A stretch of 64,000 nucleotides of DNA. Source: Apteryx mantelli (lineage: Eukaryota; Chordata; Aves; Apterygiformes; Apterygidae). The translations under genes and the position numbers were made by a program. Numbering within the stretch: position 1 is the stretch's first letter; the number at the start of each line of letters is the position of its first letter. The notes under the pieces are model-generated. The model did no database searches. It saw nothing but the letters and a program-made list of their open reading frames with translations, and was not told where the DNA came from. Positions 1-11,031 of the stretch are shown here, in pieces. The stretch spans positions 163,367,962 to 163,431,961 of the forward strand of contig NC_089978.1 of the NCBI RefSeq assembly GCF_036417845.1. The letters run 5' to 3'.

Positions 1-1406
1 GCAGCACACTGAGCTTTCCTTCCAGAGTAACAGCTGCCCACAAGAGAGGAAGCAAGAGCAGAAGAATTATGGAGTCCAGGCTAATGGGTTTTGCACTTGT
101 ATCACCAGAATGCCATCCAGAGAAGAGGGCCTGATGCCAAAATCCTCTCGCTGGCCCCTGGGTTTGTGCTCCCCTGTTCCACAGGCAAGGGCAGGCTTTT
201 AGTGCACAGTCAGCATTTGTGAAGGATACCAGTCTATTCATATGATAAGGGCTGACCATGTTTTGAATGCTGCAACATGCCACAGTGGATGCTTAGAGCT
301 CTTGGTGCCTTTGACTCTCTGGGTGTACTGCCTATGTCTTTCCCTGAAAGCAAAACAAGAATAGCAGGCACTCAACTAAACTCTCACTCCACAGGACAGC
401 CAGTGGCATGCAAACAGCCCAAAATCTCAGGGTAAAGGGAGAAACACATAGGTTGTGGCCCTGGGAAAGGCAAGTGATGACTAAGGTCCATACTTCTCAA
501 CTCCATTCTTACCTTGAGGAGCCCCTGAAGGATTGAAGAGTGAAGCTGAGCCCAGGAAAGGACCTGCTTGCCTATCTAATAAGGAAAAGGTTGGCCCCAA
601 AACACAAGCATCAGCTGGCCACCCTGTGACGCCATCTCCAAATTCATACCCAGAGCATATGGAGAACAAGCTCCTTCCTGCTGCCTCTGCAGTATGCTGA
701 GCCCACCTCAGGGTAAGGGCCTCTTCTCCACCCTGTTAGTTCCTTGTTTTTTCCCTCCTGAAACAGCCAACAAGAGAGCTGGCATGCAAAGCACAGGAGT
801 GAAATTTTCCTGAGGAAGACCTGAAGGTAGAGGAATTTGCTTGCTACTACCTTTGTCAGGGGGCTAACAGGTGGGAATAGTTTTTGGTCACTGCCAAACT
901 AGAGCCAGTTTGAAGTGGTGACCAACAAGTGAAAATTCAGAGTCCTGCTCATAGCTTTCTGGGCTAACATGTCTCCTCCCAGTTGTGTAGTGATCTGCAC
1001 ATTGTGACTCATTTAACTTTTGACCAGTCAATGCAAAGATTTATCTTAGAAAGATTATAGTTCTTTTTTCAACTGACTGAATAGCATGATAAATGAGGGG
1101 AGAATCTTTCCAAGCCCATATAAATATTGTCATACTTGTTATAGATTATATCAGTAATATCTTAAATAATTTTGAGAGATTTCTTTTGAAGAGGAGCTTA
1201 AAAAACCTGCCAAGTCTGCAAGGGATTGTTTTAAGCAGAGGTCAGATATTTTGCATTGGCAACAGCTACTTTATGGCAATGAAAAAATAAAGTGACAGTA
1301 TTATAAATAATTTCTTTAAATGCTTTTTCCTTTTTTAAAGTGTTTTCTAATGTTCAGTTGTGGCGTTGTTGTTTTTTTTTTAATAATGAAACTTACTTGT
1401 TTTTGA

Positions 1407-1418
1407 CCACCAGAGGGC
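1407..1418 (+). promoter_or_regulatory. CTCF-like motif
   Basis: CCACCAGAGGGC, followed by TGCAG, matches the core of the vertebrate CTCF consensus (CCASYAGRKGGC) on the + strand. CTCF sites often mark domain boundaries. Occupancy cannot be judged from sequence. Confidence 0.4.
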
Positions 1419-1880
1419 TGCAGTCACTTGCACACTCATAGCATGAGCTCTGCAAATTGGAAAGGAAAACCTGCTTTGCAGTGACCTGCTTACCAGGCTA
1501 TGCAATCAAAGGAAACAAAACCCCCAAATTCTTCCCTCCTTCTAGGTATTACACTGCAACCATTAGCCTGATACAGACGCACACGGTGACCACTTCAGGT
1601 CATGTATACACTCATTGAACCTGCATATAGGCACCATACCTTCTGCAGGAGAGCTGACTGTCAGCCCAGGCCTCACGGAGAGGCCCCAAGCACTCCCTGC
1701 AGCCTGAGACCTGTAGAGCTGCATCTACTGTCAGAGGGTCGGTCTGGGTCCAAGCCTCTGACACAGCTGATGCAGCGACTCCAACAGCTACTGGGGAATG
1801 TGCTCTGTGGTGTGTCATGACCATACCTGAGGAAGCGTACACTGCTGGGATTGGAAATGAAGGTGCCTTCTTGCGCCCTT

Positions 1881-1924
1881 CTGCGCTAACTGCTGTGCAA
1901 ACTGCTGCGCAAACTGCTGCATCT
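1881..1924. repeat. Short 12-mer tandem repeat
   Basis: Consecutive units of the form CTGCTGYGCAAA (ctgcgctaa, ctgctgtgcaaa, ctgctgcgcaaa, ctgctgcatct) make a small degenerate minisatellite of 3-4 copies. No coding role is apparent. Confidence 0.6.
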
Positions 1925-2329
1925 GTTTGCTGCCTCTGTTAGCATGTCTACGCACTTGGTAACACTCAGGGGATTTGTCTTTCACTGACCTGCCTGCTCT
2001 CCCCTGGCTCTTCTAGCATCCCAAGCATCCTACACAGAGCCTGGCAGCTCCACTGCCTGTCTGGTGAACAAGTGCTTCCTTTGGTTTGTTTTAAGCCTGG
2101 CTCCCACCAGCTTCATCTGATCATCCTCAGCTCTTAGGGGAAAAAGACTGTGAATATCCTGTCTGTCATATCCCCTCTGAGGTAACACTTCCCCAAACAG
2201 AAGAGTCCTATCCAACTCGTGGTGCTGCTCTGCCTCTCTGCTTGTCTTTGCTGTCCTTTCCTGAGCCTTTTCTAGTCCTACAGAGGTTTTCAGGAGTGAA
2301 GAAGAGCAGAACTGCTTTTATGGGACTTT

Positions 2330-2530
2330 CTATTGCAAGCCCCAGATATTTGCAAGCCTCCAGGGTAAGCATTAGCTCAGAGCCTATCATTTCACATGTG
2401 TATTTAGGCTCGTTTGGAAGGAGGAGAGGCTCCCCACTGTGCATCGCTTCATATTTACTGACATTAATTTTCATCTGCCATTTAATTGCATGCTTATGCA
2501 GGCTCAGAACACTGTTTTCATTTTTAGGGA
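2330..2530. repeat. Probable old dispersed repeat (unclassified)
   Basis: The segment around 2440-2500 (a tract reading tttactgacattaattttc followed by atctgccatttaattgc) resembles a high-copy interspersed element I remember from turtle, crocodile and bird genomes. I cannot name the family securely. It is degraded and carries no usable open frame. Confidence 0.3.
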
Positions 2531-5285
2531 GGAAAAGTTAATCATGATCCTTCCGGCTGGATTGCTGTGATATGCCTAGTGCAGTGGAACATCTGACAGG
2601 GTCTTCCCATCCCAGGTTGATATATCTCTGAGGGCTGTGTGGCAGCAGTGGCTGGCAAAGGAAGGGACTTGAAGGACAAGTCCCAACACTTCAGCCTATT
2701 AGTTAGATGAAGGACAAGAGAAATCTGAGCTAGGAAACAAGGATTTAGGAGCATGGATTTCCAAGCGAAAGCTTCTTCTTTTCTATCATCCTTGCCATCA
2801 TCCTTGCAAAATCTTGTAAATAGGAGGGTGGCTGGGAACTGCAGCTGATTCAGACTGCAAGAGCAGGCAGATTCACTTCCCTCTCCCAGCCGGGTCACTA
2901 GCAGTCACAGAGCTGGAAATGGGTGAGGGGGGACAGGGTCTCTCCCTTTTATTAAGAGAAGTTTTCTGCAGTGTTGCCTCTGGAAGTGTTTCTGCAGGGC
3001 TACTCCTGTTGCCTTCCCTTTTTCTTCCACCCTCTAGATTCTAAAATCATTTCCACCCCCACGGAGGACCCACCTCTTCCACAGCCTTAGTATGCATTGT
3101 TGTTGGCTGGGCTGCTAGGGACCAGGTAAGAGTCCATGTTCACCCTAGTTACAGTTAAAGATTTTCTCTCACTGTTGTTTTGTTAATCAAGGGAGCATAT
3201 GCTTCGCACGGACTTTGGTCCTTGCCAGGATACTCTGACCACCACTGCCATCTGAGCCAGCTCCTGCCGCTATGACCCCAAACTTTGCCTTCGAGCCCAG
3301 GGCCCCTTCTTCCCCTGCCCTCCCCTCTCCAGTGCCACCTCCACTATGCAGCTGCATAGATATTTGGTTTTGCAACAAGGAAGTTGGAGCCAGTATTGAT
3401 GTGTGCGCCCCTTGGCCTTCCTGCAGAAAAAGGAATGGCAGCAGAGTAAAACTTCTGCAGTGAAATCCTGGGCATGAGCTAAATTTATCATGGACACTGG
3501 GCCAATGGGGAGAATTTCTCTATGAAGGCCCTTCCCAGAGGTGGTTGCAGCCTGCATGAGAAAGAGCCTGACATTTCCAACAGTCCTCTTTTAAGGACGA
3601 AAGGGAACTGAAAAAACTCATGCAAAGCAGCCCTGGCCCAAGGAGCAAGATTGGAGATGTTGCAGCATGACGCTTAGATTTAGTGAGAAGCCTCCCAGAG
3701 AGACAAGATTCCTCAGCAGAGATTTTCTCAGGAAGTAGATCTTGAGATCAGTAATTCACTCCCCAGCCTTGAGCTGAAAAAAGCCAGAAGTGGTGTTCTC
3801 CAGACACTGTGCTTTTCTGGTCTTTCTCTGAAGAAAAATGTTGATTAGGCATGAGGTGAATTTGATGTGGGAGGGAGGCAAGGACACAATTTTGCTGTGG
3901 CTTTAGGAGAGGTTCTTCCTTGAGCACAGAGTGGTAGGAAAAGCTGTGTTTAGAAAAGCTGCAAGGCACTTCAGCGGTATTTTTAGCTTCTTGGCTAAAA
4001 AACGGGACTTAAAGTACCAGGCAGATCTCAGTGGGAGACAGATGCCTCTTTCTCTGATCTCCTTTGTACAATTTCAGTTAAAATAGAAAAAAAATGCAGG
4101 TCAGAGGGAGCTCACCCCCTACAGCCCCAGTGTAGGGACATGGCCAAACCCTGTCAAACCAGAGATCCATCCAGTTTCCCAATGCCTGGGATACTAGGGA
4201 ACATGGTGAAAAAGGCTTGCTGTTGGAGAAAAGGAGGATATTCTTGCTCAGCCTTGTCTTTTGTACTAGTGGTTTTGGTCCATAAGCAGTGCGGTGTAGG
4301 GGGTTCTCCTGAGCTGAACCCTGACTCTAAATGAAGGCCTTTGAAGGAAACTGGGATTCAGATATGCTCCTGACATATTCCCTGGCTGCTCGCTACTTAC
4401 AGTCATATTCAATAGCTGACTTCTTGCCTTGCTAACACTTCTTTGTCTTATTTCTTCTCATTAGCATTTAGTGTCATACTTTCAAAACAAAGCTCTTAAA
4501 AATAACAACTCAGTCTGGCAAATACAGTCTTGCCTGCCTGCCCTTGAGAGATTTTTTTGTAATGAAGGAACAAAAAGTTGAAGGTGGGGGAGAATACAAC
4601 AGGTTGTGCCACAGAGATCCTGTTTGGCTTTAGTAAGTCACTTAAATTCATCATGCCCTGAATCCCAGCCTCAGAAGCAAACTCCTTCCTTTCCCACACT
4701 CCAGATCTCCCATCTTTAGTGTTATATGACAGTAAAGGCGATGCTAGGCACTCACCTAGCATCAGCCCATCTCAACGCATTCCTGGAAAGCAGCATTCCT
4801 GTGCCTCAATTCCCCCTGTATGGAGCGGAAAGAGCCCACAACTTGCCCCAGTGCAGCCCACAGCATCCTGACTCCTGTTTGTTTTGCAGCCATGATTGCT
4901 ATGAGCCACACTCTGCTCCCAGTGGCCTTGTTGCAGCCTCCTCTCCCCTCCTGAGCCCTAACCACTGGCTCCTCTCTCCTGTAGCCAGGGATCCACCTGC
5001 TGCCAGTTCAGTCCCTCACCAACCTGCTCTAATAGTACACAGCTGAATCCATGCTTATTAACTCAGAAAAATTCATTAACTGGCATGTCAACACAATGCT
5101 TAACAACCAGTTGGGGACCAATGCTTTCAAGGGACCCTGCTGTCCCTGGGGCCCTTTGACACTAATATAAATAATATTAGTGCTAACCCCTCTGAGCTTC
5201 CACAGAGTCTTCTAGAGCCTTCTCCAAGTCTTTCTACCCAAAAGAAATGGGACGGGGCCTGTCTATCTAGGAGAGACAAGCAGGC

Positions 5286-5307
5286 AGTTCTTGTTCTTGT
5301 TCTTGTT
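5286..5307. repeat. TTGTTC hexamer array
   Basis: Three to four direct copies of ttgttc (ttcttgttcttgttcttgttc) form a short simple repeat. Confidence 0.7.
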
Positions 5308-5745
5308 CCCACCGCTGTTTTTGTGCAGAAAACTCCAAATTATGAATTTGCTGGTTCTGAGCAGCTGGTACACGTCAGAGTGGTAAAAAGGGAGGGAAGG
5401 CAGTGAAGTCATGGGCTGAAGGATTTTTTTTTTCATTTTAAATATTTACTCTAAAATACTAAAATATCTCTTAGGTTTTATGCCAGGTGTGTTTTGTGGG
5501 AAGGGTGCTCCCAGTTAGCTTCTTTTCACAATCGCTTGCCAGTTCTGAGGCACTGAATTTAGCTCTGCTGACCCTCAAAGCCCTGTTAGTGGCAGCACTG
5601 CATGTCCCCAGCGGATGTGCATCTGCGGTGCGAGCTCCGCGACCACAGCACGCCAACCACGGCACCTGTGCCCGGCCAGCCGCAGGCTCCAGGCTCCCAG
5701 TGATGCTGATTTGCTTTCCCAGAGCATGTGCTGCTCTCCACGTTC

Positions 5746-5755
5746 TGCTGAGTCA
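5746..5755 (+). promoter_or_regulatory. Stress-response element (StRE/ARE/MARE), copy 1
   Basis: TGCTGAGTCA followed by CGG is a perfect match to the (T/C)GCTGAGTCA consensus for small Maf heterodimers with NRF2 or BACH1. It contains an AP-1 core. Confidence 0.7.
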
Positions 5756-5770
5756 CGGGAGGCCGGGGCG

Positions 5771-5785
5771 CTTTGCTGAGCAAAG
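5771..5785. promoter_or_regulatory. 15-bp palindrome between the two StREs
   Basis: CTTTGCTGAGCAAAG is a perfect inverted repeat (7-bp arms around a central G). It contains a TGCTGA Maf half-site on each strand, so it may be a variant Maf element or a bZIP site. It lies midway between the two StRE copies. Confidence 0.4.
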
Positions 5786-5820
5786 GTTTCGGACTGCCGG
5801 GGGGGAGGGGGGGCCTCTTT

Positions 5821-5830
5821 TGCTGAGTCA
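5821..5830 (+). promoter_or_regulatory. Stress-response element (StRE/ARE/MARE), copy 2
   Basis: A second perfect TGCTGAGTCA, again followed by CGG, in the same orientation and exactly 75 bp downstream of the first copy. Confidence 0.7.
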
Positions 5831-5845
5831 CGGCAGAGCAGGGCC

Positions 5846-5851
5846 CACGTG
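5846..5851. promoter_or_regulatory. CACGTG E-box beside the distal StRE pair
   Basis: A canonical CACGTG lies 16 bp after the second StRE. The same hexamer occurs next to the HMOX1 TATA box at 10859. Confidence 0.4.
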
Positions 5852-7188
5852 AGGCTGTTTATGAGCAGGGCGGTTTCCTGCCGCGCTGCGCTGAGGTTGC
5901 AGCTGCCGCTCTTGGCCCCGCTCCCATTTCTTGGGACAGAAAGATTCAGAGAAGTCTCTAGACTAGAAACAGCCTCAGCTGCCTGCAGCCTGATGTCTAT
6001 GCAGCCCCGCGCAGCAGAAAAGAACACATGTCCCCCCCTACCTGAGGGGCACAACACCAAGTAGAGGGTGGTTTGGAAACCTTGGGAGAGTTTCTGTGTT
6101 TCCCTGAGAACTTCCAGAGCTTGGTTTCCAATGCCACCTCCTCCCCTCCTCTGGCAGAGGTGCGAGATTTGTTAGAAGGTTCTCATGTTGTGTACGTGTG
6201 ATTTTCAAATCCTCCTTTTCAGTTTGGCCCCCATCTCACAGTCAGGCTGCACTCTCCTTTCCACATGGTAGTACCACTGACACAAAAGAAGCTGAAACAT
6301 TTGCACCACTGGGATTTTAATTTACTAGTTCTGTCTTAGGCTTGCTCTCTTCCACACCTCCCTTTTGCTCAGAAACGTATGATCAGGGCCTAAGCAGGCA
6401 GTGGAGTCTGTCATCACCAGCATGGAGGCTCTGGTGGGCGCTGTGTGTGCTCTTCCAAAATTTCAGCGCAACACACTGATACCCTGTAGAGCTGCTATGG
6501 GTGGTGTTTGTGCTCAGGGAGCTGCCTGCTCCTTGTGTCTCTAGTCACAAAGCAAGCACCTGTACCTGGCAGAGTGCTTGCTCTATTTTTCCTTCTCATC
6601 ACTGCTCTGTTCTCAGCCTGCCCAGCAGAGCTCTCATCATATCCATAGTCAGGTTCTGGAGACACCTATGCACTTTGGTAAGCATATATTTATACATGTA
6701 TAAAATACATATATTATAATCTGCGCTTCCTGTTTCTGTCATGTTGGTTCATTTATGTCTGAGAAATTTACCTGCAGCTTTGTCTCCCACTGCATCTGTC
6801 CTCGGGGTTTCCATATACCAGGCTTGCCCAGAGCAGCAGTGCCGTCTGTAGGACTCTCCTCTTTCACAAGTGCCAAATATACCAGCAGTGCCAGTTCAGA
6901 GGAATCATACAGTACATTCACTCCCTAAGGGATTTTTCAGTGCATTGTACTCACAACCTCCATTTTTCCACCTGTATCTTTGATCTAGACTTAGATTGTT
7001 AAATGTTGACGGGAGCGAGCACAGCCCGTTCTGCCAGTGCTGGGCTGGGCAATCTTCCTTTGGTAAACATGAATTAACCCATAGCATATCACTGTATGCC
7101 CTGGCAGTGACTCCCTTCTTAAGAAAGCAATTTCAAGCAGATATCACTTCTTTTTTTTCCTCCTTGTTACACAGCAAGTTCTGGGTAT

Positions 7189-7197
7189 TGAGTCAGC
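7189..7197 (+). promoter_or_regulatory. ARE-like site
   Basis: TGAGTCAGC fits the antioxidant-response core TGANNNNGC and contains an AP-1 heptamer. It lies about 3.7 kb upstream of the HMOX1 TATA box. It lacks the preceding TGC of a full Maf element. Confidence 0.35.
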
Positions 7198-7316
7198 TTT
7201 TTCCTTCAAAACCATGAGGCTGCATTTTGCTGTGTCATGGTCTGACAGATCCCATTTAACCCTTTCTTGCCAGGAAAGACTAGTTTGTACCAGACTGCTT
7301 TCTCTTCCTAGCCAAG

Positions 7317-7330
7317 CCTCCAGGGGGCTG
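7317..7330 (+). promoter_or_regulatory. CTCF-like motif
   Basis: CCTCCAGGGGGCTG is a close match to the CTCF core (CCASYAGGGGGCGC), on the same strand as the motif at 1407. Confidence 0.4.
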
Positions 7331-9267
7331 TGTGCCAGACCCAAAACATGAGAGAGTGCTTCCCATGCAAGTTCAGAGGAGTTGATTTCACGTTCTGTGA
7401 CTGACTATATAGCTAGAAATTTCTGACTATAAAATCTACCAGCAGAATATGTTCTTAAGCCTATAAAGAGGAAAAATTCCCCCACTTCTCTACCCCGATG
7501 AAACCACCAACTCCTCACTAACTTTACAATGTCGTTAACTGCTCATCTAACAAATCTCTTGACTTAAACGTTTGCTCAGTGGCCAGGATATGCAATCAGA
7601 GGTTTCTAAGCCCAGCAGGGACTTTTGCAAATACCTTGTCTTGGGCTGATTCATATTTACTAGAAATATCCTGGGCAATTTCACTTGTTTCCATGCACAT
7701 CACCTTCACAACAAATAACTCTGGCACTACCCAACAGCTGCTTTGTGAAAGAACAGGAGAACAGTAAGTATTACAGGACTTCTGGCAGGCACGGTGGAGA
7801 GACCACAGGTCTGAGACCTTGGTCACAGGTCACAAGCAAAATTTACCAGTGACCTGGATCTGGACAAGCATCTGCCTTTTGAGTGGCACACTATACCCCT
7901 GAGTGAGTTGTTCTAGGGGCCAGTTGCTCTTTCTGTTAAAAATATGTACCTTCTTTCCAGTGCATCATTCTTAAATGTCAGCTTCCCAAGTTGTCTTCTA
8001 GGAAGAGATGGTCACTCACAAATCTCTGCAAGAACTTTGGCACTTTCCATGTCCTTAACCTTCCCGCCACTGCATAGCAACAGCACAGTGGAAGCAATTC
8101 AATTCCTCGCTGCAGAGCAATGGACAAGGCCAGAAATGCCCCAGGCCAGTGACTGCAAAGATGATGACAGCACGTTTTCAGTTCCCCTTCCATCTTGGCT
8201 GCAGAGCAGTTGGGCTTTTCTGGGGAGCTAGGCCCAGTCTCACAGCTGATCCCTGCCCTTCCATCAAATAACCCTGATCAGCTAGAAACCAGAAGGTATA
8301 ACTCAGTTATGGGACACAGCTTGTTTCCCTGCACATATGGAAAAACTCATCTGAGGAGGTAAGCTGCAGGAGGGAGCTTATCTCTTATGACTGGCCCAGG
8401 AGAAGGTAAAGCCCCAAGAGCCAGCAAGGAGATAGATACACTGGGGAGCACCCAGAGCAGAAAGCTGGCAGTTCCATATTCCAGGACAGTGTGGTTACAA
8501 ACCAGAACATTTCCCAGGAAGAAGTATCCTACCTGGATTAGCAGTGATATGACTAAACAGCAGCTCTCTCTCCTCCCCAGTCCATTTCCCTCATCCACAT
8601 CTTGGCTACCTCAATCATGGATGAAAAGGAAGGAGACGGAAGATGTTTTGGACAGATCTTTTAGAGCACCTCCAAGCATGCAACCTCTCAGGAGAAGGGA
8701 GGCAGGCAGGGCACAAAAGCACTGATCTGAGAGCAACTAGAAAACCTTTGCAGAGGAACTGGGCACATTAACAGAGCTGCTGAACAGAAGTGAAGGGAGG
8801 GGCAGGGCCTGGGCTTGTGGTCTTCTCATATAGACCAAGTATACCTTCCTCTACTGGAACTACCGGTTCAATTTGTGCACTGGCTTCCCCTGTCAGATCA
8901 GGACTCACTGAAAAGAACTGAAAACCGCATGTGAGCTTTAAGAGAGCAATGCGAGAGGGAAATGCTCATTTCAAGGCCATCCCTGTGGCAAGATGGCATC
9001 AGTGTCTCCAGGACAGAATGGCCACGCAGCCCTGCACTCCCGTGGGCTCCTGTGCAGAGCCCTCTGTGAGAGGGTGTTTGGGGCTTTGTCACACCTTCTT
9101 AAGAGATTCAGACATCCTGATAAACTTATTTTACCATACCGAAAAACAAACAAGCCAGCAACAAGTTCTGTGTAATGGCATGGGAGAGAGGGGGAAAGAA
9201 AGGAACTTGACAGTTTTTGCTAGAGTGTACTGTTGCTTTAAAGAAAAAACAAGACCGGAAAAGTCTG

Positions 9268-9295
9268 GCTGAGTCAGGGTGGAATCGCTGAGTAA
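9268..9295 (+). promoter_or_regulatory. Proximal pair of Maf/NRF2-type elements
   Basis: GCTGAGTCA (9268-9276; the preceding base is G rather than T/C) is followed 18 bp later by CGCTGAGTAA (9286-9295), one mismatch from (T/C)GCTGAGTCA. They lie about 1.6 kb upstream of the HMOX1 TATA box. Two imperfect sites this close suggest a second stress-responsive module. Confidence 0.45.
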
Positions 9296-10858
9296 ACTTT
9301 CCTGAGCTCCCCACACTGCAAACCAGATGTCTGCCTGAGTGAAAAAAAACAAGCGTAGATGCATATTTCCTCCAGGACAGCTTTCTAACCTATGGCACCA
9401 CAGCAAGCTACTATCAGGGTAGGTGCAGTGACAGGGAGAAAGGGAGACGGGTGGCTTGGACTACAGCACCCACCAGCAAAGCCACAGATTGACTCACCAG
9501 GACTAAAGACACGGACAAAAGATAACTACAGTTCTCCCCCCTCTTCCCCCTGCTCTACCTCACTACCACTTCATTCATGTAGTGCTCTGTGTTATTGCAG
9601 CAGTGGTTTCTCACCTCTGCATTAGCAGGGGAATGCTTTTTTTAAGTGCCTTGGTATTTGCATTGAACGCAAAATTCGTGCTTTCCCAAAGCAGAGCTGG
9701 CTGATGCATCTTCAACCCTGGCTAATCCTGCTTCCAGCACAGTTGGAAAACGAGGGCCCCACCGTCCGTTGGCTGCCTCATTAACCACTTCAACAGACAA
9801 AACAGCAGAGGAGCCAGCTACTGGCAGAACCAGCGTGTCTAAATCTCTTTTCCCAAATCAGAGGAATTACTTACATTTGAAAGTCTCTGCAGACTTCCTC
9901 AGAGTTTTCCCTAAATCCTACATTGCATCTTTTCAGTCCTTCATGCATACCAGCTACTGTAGTCTTCTGGGTATCTAGGAGATGGGCCGCCCTCCTTCCA
10001 AAATGCCCTGCATACAGCTGTGATAACAGCAGGGGCCATTTGCCACGCAAAGCAGCCACTATTGTTTCCATTCATAAGGGAGCAGAGGATGTCTCTATGC
10101 ATCGGTGCAGGCAAACCTGTGCTGGCTCTATGCGAAGAGGAAGGGTTTATTCATCAGGGTCCAGCTCTGTGCAGCTGTAGTTCTGCCACTTGCTGACTGG
10201 AGCTGGTGCGTGCCTGTGCCACAGCACCCAGGTTACCTAGATACTCACAACTGGTACAAAGCCCAGGGTCCCTGCTGTGCTCCCCACTGTGGAGTGGGCA
10301 TGCTCCTAATCTGTAGGGCAGAGCTCCCCATCCTATGGCCAGTAAGCACCACGTTACCTCAGGGACTCTCTTACAATGTTCATGGCCACAGGAAATTAAA
10401 CATTTACACCTGAGTCTTGACAGAGATTAGGACAGATGCTGTATTAGCTCTCTAGTAGGGGTGCAGCTGGGACACAGATTGGAGTAGAAGGCTGTAGGGA
10501 GAGGAAGTTGCCTGCCCTGCCTCATCACATTTGACCATGGCACTAACCCATAAATCCACCCCTCTATCCAACATTGCTGCCCCCAGTGCAGTGACCACTG
10601 CTTGTAGCACCTGGGCTCTGCCTGCCATCAGCACTGTGCTGAAAGGGTTACCAAGCCAGGCAATCTTGAAAAAGAAGTTGTTCAACATCCTCTTATTTGT
10701 GCTTAGTTGTCAAGATGAATCAGGTGACTTCCTTCTGCCCTCTGAGTCTGGTCCCTCTGGACAGCAGGCAAGGAGAGGGTGACAGCCACTCTGGTAAGGG
10801 AAGTGCAGTTGTGTTGCAAGTAGTTTGTACTCCCACTGAGGTCAGCAGTTTGGCTGCT

Positions 10859-10864
10859 CACGTG
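10859..10864. promoter_or_regulatory. HMOX1 proximal E-box
   Basis: CACGTG within TCACGTGACC, 11 bp upstream of the TATA box. An E-box of the same core binds USF proteins in the proximal promoter of mammalian HMOX1, so this looks like a conserved element. Confidence 0.6.
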
Positions 10865-10874
10865 ACCTGGCCAG

Positions 10875-10880
10875 TATAAA
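10875..10880 (+). promoter_or_regulatory. HMOX1 TATA box
   Basis: TATAAA in the context CCAGTATAAAGC, 120 bp upstream of the HMOX1 start codon. Transcription should begin about 25-30 bp downstream, near 10905, giving a 5' UTR of roughly 95 nt. A TATA-driven promoter fits an inducible gene. Confidence 0.75.
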
Positions 10881-10904
10881 GCTGGATGCAAGAGCCAGGC
10901 AGTC

Positions 10905-10999
10905 CAGCTCAGACGCTTCACAGTGTCCTGGGAGCAGAAGGGAAGGAGGAAAGCAAGGGCAACAAAAACCAACAGGGACACAGGAGGAAAAGGAGAAAC
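10905..10999 (+). other. HMOX1: HMOX1 5' UTR (predicted)
   Basis: The interval between the expected start, about 25-30 bp after the TATA box, and the ATG at 11000. The left limit is inferred. The purine-rich leader contains no upstream ATG. Confidence 0.55.
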
Positions 11000-11031
11000 A
11001 TGGAAACTTCCCAGACACACAGCTCTGAAAG
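11000..11031 (+). CDS. HMOX1: HMOX1 coding exon 1 (aa 1-10)
   Basis: Encodes [10 protein letters not shown] plus the first two bases of Ser11. Donor AG|GTGAGA at 11032. Confidence 0.95.

Larger units (their letters stand above)
1..5500. other. Intergenic DNA upstream of HMOX1, distal part
   Basis: No coding exon could be supported here. Open frames are short, lack credible splice sites and resemble no protein I know. By synteny the 3' end of TOM1 should lie to the left, but its acidic C-terminal coding end was not found. An AATAAA near 1284 in an AT-rich stretch could belong to a long upstream 3' UTR, but nothing else supports that. The stretch holds a CTCF-like motif (1407), a small 12-mer tandem repeat (1881-1924), a dispersed-repeat-like segment (about 2330-2530), an AP-1 core TGACTCA (1005-1011) and a TTGTTC hexamer array (about 5286-5307). 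Confidence 0.6.
5560..5900. promoter_or_regulatory. Candidate HMOX1 distal enhancer (stress-response element cluster)
   Basis: This is a GC-rich island in otherwise AT-rich intergenic DNA, about 5.1 kb upstream of the HMOX1 TATA box. It contains two identical TGCTGAGTCA elements, each followed by CGG (5746 and 5821), a 15-bp odd palindrome CTTTGCTGAGCAAAG (5771-5785) and a CACGTG E-box (5846). Mammalian HMOX1 has distal enhancers at about -4 and -9 kb (E1 and E2), each with multiple elements of this consensus bound by BACH1 or NRF2 with small Maf proteins. Motif type, repetition and position suggest an equivalent enhancer. Activity is inferred. Confidence 0.6.
5901..10858. other. Intergenic DNA upstream of HMOX1, proximal part
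   Basis: No exon is supported. The stretch contains a CTCF-like motif (7317), an ARE-like TGAGTCAGC (7189-7197), an AP-1 core TGACTCA (9490-9496) and a pair of imperfect stress-response elements (9268 and 9286). The remainder is ordinary non-repetitive sequence in which I see nothing further. Confidence 0.6.

Noticed and set aside
5575-6060. 161-codon antisense frame over the StRE cluster
   Set aside because: GC-rich patch with no domain, splice sites or conserved protein; better explained as an enhancer.
1-10800. TOM1 3' coding exons
   Set aside because: Expected upstream by synteny, but no frame carries the TOM1 C-terminal acidic DDDMLFAL-type end or any GAT-domain sequence.
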